Assembly (NCBI GenBank): GCA_038049695.1 | Contig: CP142457.1 | Location: 61,500,501-61,564,500, forward strand | Reading direction: 5' to 3' | Length of the DNA stretch: 64,000 nt | From: Cinnamomum chago | Lineage: Eukaryota; Streptophyta; Magnoliopsida; Laurales; Lauraceae | In this document: piece by piece, positions 49,180-63,600 of the stretch | Layout: each line of letters begins with the position of its first letter | Numbering within the stretch: the first letter of the stretch is position 1 | Position numbers and translations under genes: made by a program | The notes under the pieces: model-generated | The model's input: the letters and a program-made list of their open reading frames with translations, nothing else | Told to the model about the DNA's origin: nothing | The model's database searches: none

Positions 49180-52100
49180 TTAGCGATTTTTACCCCATGG
49201 CTCATCAGTGCTGAAATTACTCTTTCCTGGAGAATGAGGACCTGGCTTGTTAGAGCTGTCTGGTGTCGCCTGATCATTATGAGGATTCCAATCACCATGA
49301 ATGTATGATCTTTGTACATAGTTGAACTGCTGACTAGGTTGCTGAGCAGAATGGCTGAGAGGGTTTTGCAAGAAATGAGGCATATGATATGCTGCATTTG
49401 ACATAGAATGGGCATAACCAGCCTGTGCATCAAGTGCTGAAGGAGGGCTCCTCTCTACATTTAAATGCGATCGAACTGGTCCACTTGTTTCACTGTCACA
49501 CAATAATATAATATAAGTTCCCTCTTTTTCAATATATATATATATATATATATATAAAATAAAATATAAGTTCCCAAGAATATGATTAATATCTATTCAA
49601 AAGAATTTATGGTTGAATCTTATCTGCCCTGACAAATAAATTGTACATGGTTAATTGATTCAGATGGTAATCATTTAATTCCCTATATCAGCCCATAATG
49701 CTCTTATAGTTGGTACATAAGGATATGAATGTAGAAGCCTTTAGAGCAGATTCTTTTAATTAGGTGATAGTAGTCAGTATGGCCTGGTTTCCAGGATATG
49801 ATCGTCTCTCATGTTACTATACCCCCAATTGAGTTATTTCAATAAGTTGTAAATAAATAAAATGTGTGCCATTTTTCATTTTCATATAGGGAGCGCACCA
49901 ATGATCAATTCAATTTCAATCCCTTCACACGGACCTATGCCCTTGAATTGACATTGGACGTGTATCACTCCTGGATTTTATCAAAATAAGTTCGCACAAT
50001 GTATAGAATTAAATTTAGAGGACCTAAAACTAACAGGTGGGATCATGTGATCAGCCTAATATTGCACATGCCACTAAGAAATATCCAAACCTATCCATCG
50101 CCCCGCTTCCCTTGATTTAATGCATCCTAGTGTGCCCCACACAAGATGGAATAGTTTTTTAGGAAAAATGCTTGGGCGCCTGATGTATCTTATAATTACT
50201 ATTACTTGATGTATACATTGATGAGCTACTTTAGTGTGGCTCATTACCTATTGAGCTACTTTAGAAAAGTTTAAGCTAAATGTATCTTATAATTATTATT
50301 ACTTTTTTTTTTTTGTTGGCAACCCAGCGAAGGGGCTTGGAACCTGAGACTCATGATACAACTCACATATGTCAGGTGATGGGAAGTGGGAACTCACACA
50401 TGAGAGGAGAGATAGACACTCACACAACTTACACATGCGAGGTGATAGAAACTCGCACATGCGAGGAGACATTGGGAGGTTTTGGGTTCGAACCCTTCCT
50501 CCTCCCTCTTTGCATATGTGAGTTTTCATTACCTCACACGTGCGAGTTGTATTTATTCTCCTCACATGTGTGAGTTTCCATCACCTTACATGTGTGGGTT
50601 GTGTTTATGTCTCGTCACATGTGTGAATTTCCATCACCTCACATGTGAGTTGTGTGCATAATTACTATTACTTGTTGTATACATTGATGAGCCCTGGATG
50701 AACACAAGCTGAGCTCCTTAAGCTGAGCTAAAGTTGAGCTGAGCAGTGCCTAGCTTAAGCATGGTTCATGAGACAACCAAGCTGAGCTCAACCTTGACAG
50801 GTAATAGATCCACTGTAGGAAATGTGAAGATGGTTGATGGTACTGTTACAACATTGTTGGTAAAGGTACTATCATATTTCACCTACTTCACTGTCCTCTG
50901 TCATTGTTACAATTTTAAGTTCGAATTTGTTGTAAATGATGCTCATACAAAATAATTGAATTGTTATGTGAGAGCTTCAAGATAGATGAAGAGGAGGATT
51001 AGAAGGGTCGTGAGAAGAACATAGTGTCTTTTTTGATCCTCAGTAATCCAACATGCTTCAAGTTAACTCAGTGTAGTTTTTGTTAAAGGCTTTGCCAATT
51101 TGGTCTAGTGCTAGAGTCCTTGATTTATTCAGTGTTAGATTTGATTCACTCAGTGTTTAACAAGCACATTGTTGAAACTCCATGCACTGTTTTTAAAAGA
51201 AATATAATAAAATCAATAATATTATGTTTTCTTCGATTTTCTTAGATGTAGAAGGACCTGCCCTATCACATTTCCGAATGGTTATTGCAACTTTGTGCGA
51301 TCCATTAATGATGCAACTTGTATTACTCAAATGTATCTAATGAGAAATAAAAATTAAGTTTATAAATATTCCAAGCTGTTTCATAACAGCCGGGGTGAAT
51401 CAGCCAACAAGGGGTTATCATTAGCTCCTTGGTGTTACAGTTGTGACACCTTCCCTCTCATTCTTGCTTACTAGTTATACCATTGCCAGCTTAAAATTCT
51501 CAATAAGAAGCCTTAAATTTCCTCTGTACAGCCTACTAAAAACGGAACCCATAGGAGTGCTATAGAGGAATATATAACATACCTTCGGATGTTTGATATG
51601 CAACTAGGGCCTGATGGAGAAATGTTGCAATCATGGTTAAATCTACTGGCTCCACCAGTCAGAGGAGCAGACCCCGAAGTCTGGACAAGGTGCATTCCAT
51701 TTATAACTCTGGAGGTCAGGGAGCTTACATCTAAACAGTCTTCTTGCAAAAGCAGCTCATCACTGTAACAGAATATTCATATGCAAGCAAACACCCAAGA
51801 TGATGTGAGGGCTTAGTGAAAAGATAATTTCATTTGCCATCAAAATCCATTTTTCTCACTTCCTAAACTAGCATATCAGGATTCAGGGGTCACAACACAG
51901 ACATTCAGATCACCAATAAAACTACCACATGACCACTTCAAAAATAAAATAATGAAGTACTGGTACTGGCAAAATGAAAAACAAATGCCAAAATGCAATG
52001 CAGATCACATTACGGACCATACTACAAATATCAATCTAGTTACAGTTCCAGGATGATGATAAAGATAAACCAAACCAAACCAAGCCTTTTCCCACTAAGT

Positions 52101-53092
52101 GGGGTCGGCTATATGGATTTGACGACGCCAATCAAATCTGTTTAGGGCCATGTCCTCCGTTAGATCCATGTAGGCAAGGTCATGTTTAATAGTTTCTTTC
52201 CAACTTCTCTTGGTTCTCCCTCTCCCTCTCCTACTCGGGCAATTTACATGCTTTCACACCTTTTAACAGGTGCCTCCGTTGGGCGCCTTCTAACATGGCC
52301 GAACCATCTCAGTCGATTTTCTCTCATTTTATCTTTAATCGGTGCTATTCCTACTTTGCCCCTAATCTCCTCATTCCTAATCCTATCTCTCCTTGTGATC
52401 CCGCACATCCATCTTAGCATTCTCATCTCCGCAACTTCCATCTTCTTAACATGATTATGCTTTACTGCTCAATACTCTGATCCATATAACAAAGCTGGAC
52501 GTACCGCCACCTTATAATACTTTCCTTTAACCTTGAGGGGGACTTTCCGATCACATAAGGCCCCCGAAGCACTCCTCCATTTGGTCCACCCGGCTTGAAT
52601 CCTGTGACTTACATCAGTATCAATCTCTCCATCCTGTTGCACCATAGATCCAAGGTACCAAAAGTTTTCTTTCTCTACAATCTTTTGTGTACCCAAACTT
52701 ACTTCTAAGTTACCAAGTGTCCTACTTTGACTAAACTTGCATTCCATATACTCTGTCTTGCATCGACTTAGCCTAAACCCTTTTGTCTCTAACGTTTTTC
52801 GCCACAATTCTAGCTTAGCATTCACTCCTTCTCCCGTTTCATCCACTAAAACAATGTCATTTGCAATAGCATACACCACGGCACCTCATCCTGAATATGT
52901 CTTGTAATCTCATCCATAACTAGGGCAAACAAGTACGGGTTTAACGCTGAGCATTGGTGTAGACCAATCGTGATGATAAAGATAGAAGTTGGAAAATCAG
53001 TTCTCATGAAGTTGGGCATCTCTTAGTTTCCATAAGGATGTCATGCTAAGCTGTCAGGACTCAGGAGTAAGAGAGACTTTTTTATCCCATGG

Positions 53093-53127
<35 letters not shown>

Positions 53128-56100
53128 CTTCCTTTTTTTAAAGAGATAAATAACAGTTGGACAAAAATGCTGCCACTTTCCTACTGCAAAATCAAATATT
53201 TTGAAAACAGTTCACAGAAGTTGTCTTGTAATATGAGAAACATTGATGTTTCTTGTTACCAAAAAAGGGTTTCATAAAGCATTAAATTCTCTATGGAATC
53301 ATTGAGAATTACAAAAAAAAATTCTCCATGGATTCGTAACTCACAATTTTATGGTCACAACAAAGCAAAAAACTGTCACAAAGAAAAACAATCCCTACAA
53401 GGTAAGTTTCATGAAACACAGAGTTTCTCTTGTGCTTCTATTAGTAAGTTTCACTTCTTTTGGTTACTATAAGCTTAAATTGTACAACATATTCACAAAC
53501 TTGAACATATAAAATCATGATCTTTTGCACTGAGCGAGAAAAAAAGTCCCTGCTAAAGAGTTGAAATATCAAGGTTTGTTCAGAGAAATACCTCATTATT
53601 TTCTGAATTACTAACAGTTCAAAAACAAATTCTGAATAACTATATTGCCAAAGAACACTACAGTAACAATTTTCTAATTCGAGGCAGCTAATAGCATTCG
53701 CAATAAGCAAAACAAAATATTTTTGATTTCAGGAAATCCAGCTACCTTAAGGGCATGTTTGGATGTACGGTGAATTGAAATATGGTGAGGTGAAGTATCA
53801 AATCAAGAGATAATAAAATATAAGGTGTTATGATGGTGTTTTGTTTGTAGTTGTTTGGTATGAAATCCTTTTTCCTTTTTGTATATAAAAGTGAAGCTTT
53901 TTTTGTCTTTTAGTGAAGAAATGATGTTGCTTTTTTTATTTTTTATTTTTAAAAGATAAAGGGAATTTTGAAATTATATACTTTTGATATGACCCATTGT
54001 CTTTTCTTGTCTGGATAATGAAGGCTTTACCTCACCTCACCTCACCTCACTTCACCACACATCCAAACACGCTCTAAAAGATTAAATAGGTAGAAAAGCA
54101 TTCAGTTGAGATAGGAGCACTGTCGTGCTGGATTTAAAAAAAAAGAAGAGAAAAAAAGGAACATTATAACTCAGGTAAGGGGCATTCATTCCTCAAAAGG
54201 AGAGATGAGTAAATATCCTGAGCATCAAAAACCAACATTCTACCATAGGCATGGCTTGAATTGCTCAATGTTAATGGTAAAATTAACTCAAGTAAAAATG
54301 AATGCATTGTTGGTCCACATTCCAAGTGATATGCTATTGGGATTAGTGGCAACAGCTAGCCACTTCATTTATTAGATGAAATTGACAGAAGAAATTCTAG
54401 TTTGTCCCCAACGACCACAATACCAGTGTGAAAGGATAAAATGGTACCCCTTATGGTTCAACAATCCTGAACTAGTACTAAGAAATGATTTGATGACTTC
54501 TGCAGGGAACACCTGAGCCAATGCCAATTCACAGGGCGGATCAGGAATTGCATGTGGATGGGGAAGAGTGAAGTTCCACCACCATCCAAACATCATAGGG
54601 CTGTGATTTAGACATTTAGGTGATTAAAATTTCAACACATTACCATTGGTGTTTTCCATTCCCCACCTCACAGTCCTAAGATGATAAGATGGGGGTGAAA
54701 CTTCACTCATCCCCATAACATCCTGCCCCCATGAATTGGAAGTCAATGCCAAACTGGGCCCCATATATGGACCGTCTTTCATTGCACTAAATCAGAACTG
54801 ATAATCGTCAAACCAAATAAAGAGCCTCGACCAAGAAATGTCCTGACCATTTGATGCTCACCTATAATTGGGGTCCCAATGTCCAGGATCAGGTGGCGAT
54901 GAACTGCATTCAGGCTTATCATAAGGTTCTGAAGAAGGTAAGAAACCCACTTGGGAGAAAAGTGAGGGCGCATGACGAAGAGCTGAAGATGACCGCGATG
55001 AAATTCCATTGCCACCTCTTTGCTGCTTCCAGCTTGGAAGACTGGAAATAGACTGCATATTGCGGGGACTTCCTTCAGAGTTGGTGCCATCAGTATGATG
55101 CCATTGCCGGTGATGAGATGATGTATTCCCCTGGGGTTGACTGCAAAAAGTTTCGTGATATCCCAAACTTCTTCTGTGACCAGTTGTAGCCACTTTGCCC
55201 AAAAGGGACAACCCTTGAACATTGCCTCTTAAAGGAGATGATGGACCATAATTTCCTGGAGAGCCAGCTGGGGCATGAAGTGGGGAGCTTGGAGTAAATT
55301 GTGAGGGGCTAGCTCCTAAGGACATTGGCCCAAAACTTCCTGTGGACGGGCTCACGCCATACCCATTTCCAGGAAGAAGCTGAGACGCTCTCTGCCGTGC
55401 ATCTGGACTAGTTCCAACTATCAATCCACCTCGAGCTTGGATGTTCATTCCAGATGGACCAACAGAGGAGTAATACATGTGCATGCTATTATTGTCGCCA
55501 TAGCTTCCATAGCTCCCTCCATTAAAGCTGTCGTAGCTTCCCAAACTGCCAGGGCTACTGGCATAAGATAAAGGACCCATCTGAAAATGAGGGCTATTAT
55601 GGAGAAGACCTTTGTTCACTTTCGTTACCTACATTGGGAAAACAAAATTGACTCCCTCACAATGTACAAACTGAACAAATAATTGAGAGCGGCTAAAGCC
55701 ATGGGCAAACATCTTCAGTATCAGAACACTAGAGGTGTAAACAGGCAAGCTGACCAAGCTTGCACAGGTCAAACATAAATTTGATTGCCTGATCCATGGC
55801 TTGAACTTGGCTCAACTCGAGCTTGAGGAGCCAAGCTCAATCTCATCTTGTCTTCACTTTACCAATCGCAAGCTCGATTATAAACGAGCCAAGCTCAAGT
55901 TTGGGGTTGGGCTCAGCTTGTCTTCCACGCCTGGACACACACAAATATTTAGATGAGAACCATCCAGACAATTCAAATCAGTCCACCTTATTTTTTGAGC
56001 CACCTGGCCCACCTATGAATTCGCTAGGCACTATGTGGGGCCAGTTCCAACCAGAATAAAACTGTGTTTTTGTATACGTTTTTGCATATTAACAAGCTCT

Positions 56101-59100
56101 GAGTTCAGGTTGAGCTAAGGCCAGGGCTCATATATACTTTTAATGTTAACTTAATTGACCTAAGCTCGAGCCAAGCCCTTAAAGCCAAATCAAGCTAAAT
56201 AGACCCTAGATCAAGCTCAATGGGGAGCCAATGGGGATGAGCTCGAGCTAGGCTCAATTAGTTCACAGGCCAAGCTTGAGACCAGGCCCAATCAAGTCCA
56301 ATTAAGCTGGCTCAGCTTGCTGACAGACCTAAGAACACTAACCAGATAGTGAGAAAAGCAACAAAGAGAGTAACGATAAAGATTACAAAGTACACAAGTT
56401 TCAAGTTTGTAAGTTTGTATTGGTATAGAATGATCACCTGAGGAGAGAGTCCAGCAACAAACCAATGCCCTCCCCCTGGATTGTGGTCCACCATAACATT
56501 CTGATAACAGGCTAAAATAAAATGTTAGGTACAGTAACACAGTTAACCTACCCAAGGCAGTGCCCTTAAACAGTAATAAGCCAGCAGCTCAGCCGTTTTT
56601 GGAATGGTAAAACTTCAAATAGCTGCATGAAAACTTAAAGCTTGTAACCTGAAATTTCCAAATCTGGCATGCCACTTTCATAAAGGTAGGCCACTCATGC
56701 ATGAGAAAGTGGATAGTCAAAATTGGGAATATCCACATATATTGCAAAATTGTGGCCCTACTGAGGACCAGAAAAGGCTTGATTTTGAGGTCAGTTAACA
56801 GTTAATTTACATGGTGTTGATGCAAGGTACAATTTGGATGTGGCACATGCAGGCCCACTAGAACAGCATATAGAGACCGGTGGCTAGATCACCAAACCTC
56901 ATTCTACCTAGCATACCTGTGCTGATAGGTATAGGAAAAGACATGCATTAGTTATACCAATGCAGTGGAATAAACACACCATCAGTATCCCTCATATGAC
57001 GCCCATATATGGATACAATTAGGGATACGGACATGGATACTAAATCGGGGATATGACTCTGCACTTTTGGATAATGAAATTGTCATTGTCTACATTCCTT
57101 TCTAACATTTGTCATGTCGATAAGCAAGAAAACTAATAAAAATTATATGAAATAAAAAAATGATTATGGTTGGATATCCTAACCTCATCCAATATAAGTA
57201 TCGGTTCAGTATCAAAGTACCAGTACAAGTGTAGATTCAGTCCAACATGGATACGCTAGATATGTACAAGTATCCGGGTATCACAGTGTCCCCCTCTTTT
57301 TTTTTTTTTTTTCTTTTCTTGGAAAAGATGAGCACATCATGATGATGCACTCTGTACCATGTAACACGAAGAAAGCGAAGCGGTAAGCATGTGCTACTCC
57401 AGCTCTCAGAGGGATTTCCACAAAGCAAAGGGTGTAAAACTTGATCAAACATGATGGTCGAGAAATCTAGTGGATTCAAGCATATTCTTGGCCAGTCAAA
57501 TGGCTTAAGGAAAATAAGTGGAATACCATGATGCAAAAACTGTGTTAAAACCTGTATATCTCATTTAACAAAAACTGCGCTAAAACCAGAGATGCAATAT
57601 GCTCACAGTCCCAATGTGTGTCATAGAAGGAGTGCTTACTAAATGATGTTTCTCTGGAGACACTTTCTCTACTGGCGGTCTATATGGACACGTGAAGGGT
57701 TTCCCAGTCACAAAAGGATGGTGAACAGCCTGCAAATGGAGAAACATAAGCAATCAATCTCTATCAATAGAATAATAGAGGAACACTGACACCGGGAGAG
57801 TTCAACAACCTGCAAAGGCGACCACCGCCTATCTGGATCAAACTCAATAAGGCCCCTCAAAAAATCTACCAGTGCTGACCGGGTAAGATTTTCTGTCACA
57901 TCATTGGACAAGCCATCAATTACAGTTTAACAAGAAGATAACCAACCTATACCCACATCCTAAATGATTTAAACCTGCAATATTCTCATGTACCAGAATA
58001 AGAGTAAAGCAGCTAACCACTGCAAATTTCTTCATCAGTCAAGTTTCTCTGATGAGGGTAATTTGCAACAATGTCCTCAAGCTTAGCATGATTGAAATAA
58101 TGTTTTCCTATTGCTGGTTTTTTCGACTCTCTCTGGAAGATTGCATCAACGAAAGGAGTTCAAGGTTAAAAAAATAATAATTGTGCATAAAAAAATTCAT
58201 AAACTAAGTTGAGTTCAGACTCACAGCTTCGTACTCCTCTTCAGTTAGAAATTTGTAAGAACTTCTGCCTCCATTGAAGGCTTCATCATCCTCTAAGTGG
58301 TGGATACTCCCAATGCGTTTAAAGAACTTATCTGTATTTTTAGCTATCCTTAGTACGTAATCTGGGGGCTGCCCCCTGCATGATTTAGAGGATATTATGT
58401 GGTCAAAATGACAAAAAGTCCCAAGTGCAACAACACAAGAGTTGATTGTACATTTAAAAGAAAAACATTCTGAGTTTCTTACACAATGAAAGAAACATGA
58501 GCAGATAAAGACAAATGACAGAAATGTTAACCATTATGAGAGCATTATCCCATCTATGGGGGTCAGGATGCAAGAAATTTTAATAGAAGTACAACTGTGG
58601 GGTTGAGTTCTCATCAAGGTAATTTCACACGACTATGAGGTCCAGTTCTCATCTAGGTATCAACACGACTTATGGGATCCATTCGCATCATGGTAGCTCA
58701 CCACTCACATGGTGTCTAATCCTATGAATTGACGACACATTTGTTAGTTTTGCTTTTCCACTTGATGCCATTTGAGACCATGCTCAAAGGAACTCCACAG
58801 TCAATGTATCTTTTTAACTGCTGCGCCCAAGGTCTTAATGGATCTTCCCCTTCTAGTACCTTGAACTAACATGTGGTATAGGAGCTGTTTCGTGCCCTGT
58901 AAATACGGAATGGATATTGAAGAGACACGCCATGGATGTGGCAGGGACACAAATTTTACACATAAAGTGAAGTATCAGATTCGATGCAACATGATGCATT
59001 GCCTATTTTGAAGTATCAGGGTATCATAGCTTCTAAGCACATGTCCAAACCATTTCAAACAATATTCCTGATTTTTTTTCCTGTCATTAGAGCTACTCTA

Positions 59101-60600
59101 CTCCTATAGGTTTCCTCTTATGTTTTCATTCCTAATTCTATCTTTTCTTGTAAGTCCACACATCCATCTTAACATTCGCATATCAGTTACATGTACTTTA
59201 GTATCTTCCCATGTCTTAGTTGCCAAACAATCAAACCATAATTCATATAGCAGAGTAGGTCTGCGGCAATCACATAAAAGTGGCATTTCAATCAAAATAG
59301 CACTATACAATAGCATATCTTACTAGCTTGTCTCCACTTTGCGTACCTTACATTCATCTCATTCACTATGTCCAATTAACTCTAGCCATCAAGACTTGTT
59401 ACAGTACAGTCCTAAAATTTACCTTCAATGTGGACTGACGCTATTTCTTCTCTCAAACTCACTTAAACTTGCACTGCATGTATTCTATCACGAAGTGCCA
59501 ATAGCACAATTGAAAGGTGCTCATTGTCACAACCACAAGATTGTGGGATCAAATCATGTTATCAATAAAGAAGGATAAGAAAGAAAATTCATTAACATAC
59601 TGATTCTTAGTTCATTCGATTCAGTCGTCTTTCTCCAAAGCTCTATCCTAACATTTATTTGCCTTCTTGTCTAACTAGTAAGTGGCAGAGTGGTACATCA
59701 GTTGCACACATCATACAGCATGGAATATTATGTTCATTTGTTGTTATGTTTTTCACAATTAAGGCATATAAATAGAGCTCAAAACATACCCTTGGTGCAA
59801 TCTCACTCCAACTGAGAACTCGAACATCAAAACCCAGAAAGTACTCATGCTTGCAACCACCCCTTACATATGTGTTGTATAATTTCAAAATAATAATTTG
59901 GAATGCCTTTTTCTTCAATATCTGCCAAATTAATTACCCCTTTACCCTATTATAAGCTCTCCTAACTAATCAACAAGAGGAATCCACAACATGCTTACCT
60001 TAGGTCTTCCATAGTAAACTTGTAGAGAATGTTGAAAAGAGATTATCAATCTAAAAAATGCCACTTTTCATCATTTGGAAGGAGGACTGCTTTGACCGAG
60101 TCTAGTATTAGCATTTCCTTTTTGTTTGATTGGTAAGATGATATTCGACGGCAACTTTGTGGTTGCAACAACATTAGCAAGTTCTCCTATATACTTCTTG
60201 CCAATTTTTCAGTGTAGCAGATGTGGTTAAAACATAAAAGAAAAGAGAAGACAGAATAACCAATCGGTGTGGTGGAAAACAGCTTGTAACCCCATTAGGT
60301 GGATTGGGTATTCCATTCATTATAAGGGTCAATCGTGCCCTTTCGGCAGACAACTTTGGCATGTCAGAAATGATGGAGGCAGTCTACGGAAGTCAGTTCT
60401 TAACTAAAAGTATAATCTTGGGAACAATTAAAAATAAATGATTGTTGGCTAGTTCCTACAACAGCTGTAGATATTGAGTTCAAGAGAGATCTAGCACTAG
60501 ACTTTAGGAGGCTTTTTTGTGGTCTGGTCAGCATGTGAAAATGGTGCATGTGTAAATTTTACATATGTACATCCCATTTTAAAGACAAACAACCCAAAGG

Positions 60601-60668
<68 letters not shown>

Positions 60669-63600
60669 CCTGTGCTTGGATTTCACTCAAACGAAGTGGC
60701 TATCTACTTCAACACGTTTAGCAGCTTAGTGTGATCACAAAATGAATGCAAGGAAAGGTGAAGCCCTGGATACTAAAATACCCAATGAGAGAACAAAAAA
60801 AAGGAAAGACAGTTCATAATTAAATGGCATTGCAACATTGTCTGGCTTTTTACTATTCTAGTAGGAAAACAATTGATTGCCAGCCTTGTAAAGAAAGAAC
60901 CCTTCACATTGTAATTTTTTTTGAATTGGTAACATGAACCCACAACCTCAAGGTTGCAATAGTGTGAACCTTCTACCGTGCACTTGTCATACTCAACTCT
61001 ACTAGCCATCCCAAGCACTATTTATGGTATCCCATAACGTAATGACAACCCATTGCACCTTAGATGTAATAAGTAAAACACCTGCATCAAAAGTTATCAC
61101 TTACAAACTAGAACCAGTCTTACAATCCATCTACTATTGCTCTCAATCAAAGAAATGCATTAGTATCTATGATGCACGGATACTTCAAAATTGGCAACGT
61201 ATCGTGTCGTATCGTATCCGATACTTCACTTTTTATATGTAAAATCCATGTCCCTGGTGATGCAGGCCCTAGGGTTAGGGCTTGCGTAGATGCCGAAGCA
61301 CGTGTCAAAGACACGTCAAATTATCTCCACAAAGATTTCTAACACGAGGAAAAACCTCTCCAAGGAAATCCCAATTTTACTCAATTCCAAATCCAAGAAT
61401 ATCATCTCTACAATGCAATATAAATAGGCAAAGTAAACTTAGGGCCTAAGAAAATCTAATCTAATAATAGAAACTATCCTAATCAAACTAGGAAACCAAA
61501 TAAATCAGAATGCTAATCCTAATTACAATAAAATTAGGAAGCTACTAAACAATAAACATCCTTAAAACTATGTTGGGTGGGACCAGTGGTGGAGTGATAG
61601 CCCGTTCTGCATCACCTGGCATGTCTATGGTGTGTCCCTACCGTATCCGTGTCGTATCTGGGCATTATAGATTAGTATTCAACAGATGGATTCAACAGTA
61701 AAACATTCACAATGGGAGGAGCAAACATACCCAAGTATCTCTATCATTCGCTTTAGAAGATCAAATTCTGAAGCTCCTGGAAACAATGGCAACCCTAAGA
61801 ACAATTCAGCAACAATACACCCAAAAGACCACATATCAATAGCAGCAGTATATCTGAAAGATGAGTTAAGTATCAAACCAAGTTACCATGAGACATCACG
61901 AATAAAAATGTGAACAACATGGCCGTGGAGACCTTGTTTGCACTTGATCCATCTGACCTTGCACAGTAGACTTGTCAACACTATGCTTGCTTGTTTACAG
62001 AAAGTACTTTTTTTTTTCATTTTCTTTCATTTTTTAAAAAGGTAATGATTAAAATTCATTTACGAAAAGAAAGAGAAATACAACAAAGCTCCACACAGTA
62101 AATTAAGTTCTGTTTTCCAAAAAAAAAAAAAAAGATAAAGAGATAAGATAATCTTACTAAACACAGGATACTATGCATAAGTAATACCCAAAATGAAGCT
62201 ATGACAAATGCATGCATGAACTTGACTGAAAGTATGTGCCTCTATTAAGAGGCTTTCAAGCTCTTGACTCAGTTCTAGAAAACCCATATAAATCATAGTT
62301 CTGACTCCTCTTAGTCACAACAAGGCAGATCATCTCCATTGATTACAACATCTTGCAAGTGGAATGAGTCTGACTGAAAACACAGTCAGAATTGCCTGAG
62401 TTGCTCAAATTGATGACTTTCTGATTCAAATTGCTGTCTTTTGTAACACTGGTATAGATAGAAATGAAGAAAGGGGGAAAATACGGAGGAAAAAGGGAGT
62501 TTCAAACCTCCAAACCAGCTAAAAACATGCAGTCAGCAAAGATAGGAACCACAATGGGCCTCAATTGTAATTAGTGCATCTTCTTCCACGGATATTTAGA
62601 TTGATTTAAAAGGATACGGATATCCAAGGACAACTTCTGGGGACCGGTAGTAACGGCTCTGCATCAGAAAGAGAGTATCTGAATAACAGTAACAGACCTT
62701 TATCATTAAAATTTCTGAAATTCATACCATGTGATCGTATCAACCACACTATTGCTATAAAGCCATGGGATGAAAGTTTAAAATTTTTTTTGCAGGAGAT
62801 TCATACCTGAATGTAGGAATAAACTGTCCAATCCTCCATACAGGCTGATCCAAAATCAATAACTTTGATTTCTGCTGGCTTGACACTGTCAGACCAAGGC
62901 ACTAATAAAGTTTCAAGGAACATGAAGAGAAATCAAATGATTTACTGTTCCAAATGATTGAACCAAGTAGCACACCTCGTAGATATAAGAATATTTTCTG
63001 GCTTCAAATCACAATGTATGATACGGGCATCTTTCATGGCAAGCAGCGCATGCAAGATCTACAAATCCAAGCACAAATAACAGGATATGAAATATGAAAC
63101 TGCATACGGTTAATTCGGGTCCCTAAAGTATAAATGAAAGTACAACTACAACCCATCTGCAAGACTGCAAATATAAGCAGAAACACTGAAGGACACCTGT
63201 TTTGAGAACATCTGGACAATGCTCGTGGACAATCCTCTGAACTGTTTCATCCTGATAATCTCATATCTGAGCAGTAAAATAAGTCATGAGAAGAAAAAAA
63301 ATATTAAAAAATAAAATAAACACTACTACAGTAGGGAACTTGCATGAATGCAGCACTTTATAACATTAGATGTGGTAATATTCACCAGCTAAATCAAGTA
63401 GATAATGATGGTGCTGTTAAGACAATGAAATTATTAACTTACAGATTCAAGCCAAGCATTTCAAATGAAATGCACAAATGGCCTTGACATACAAAGCAAT
63501 CAAGGATACGTACTATGTGGTGCTCCTGAGGATCAAATTTCTGATTCAACTGGACAAAAGTGGAAGACAGTTTAGCCAGCAGATATAAACGAGTAACCCC

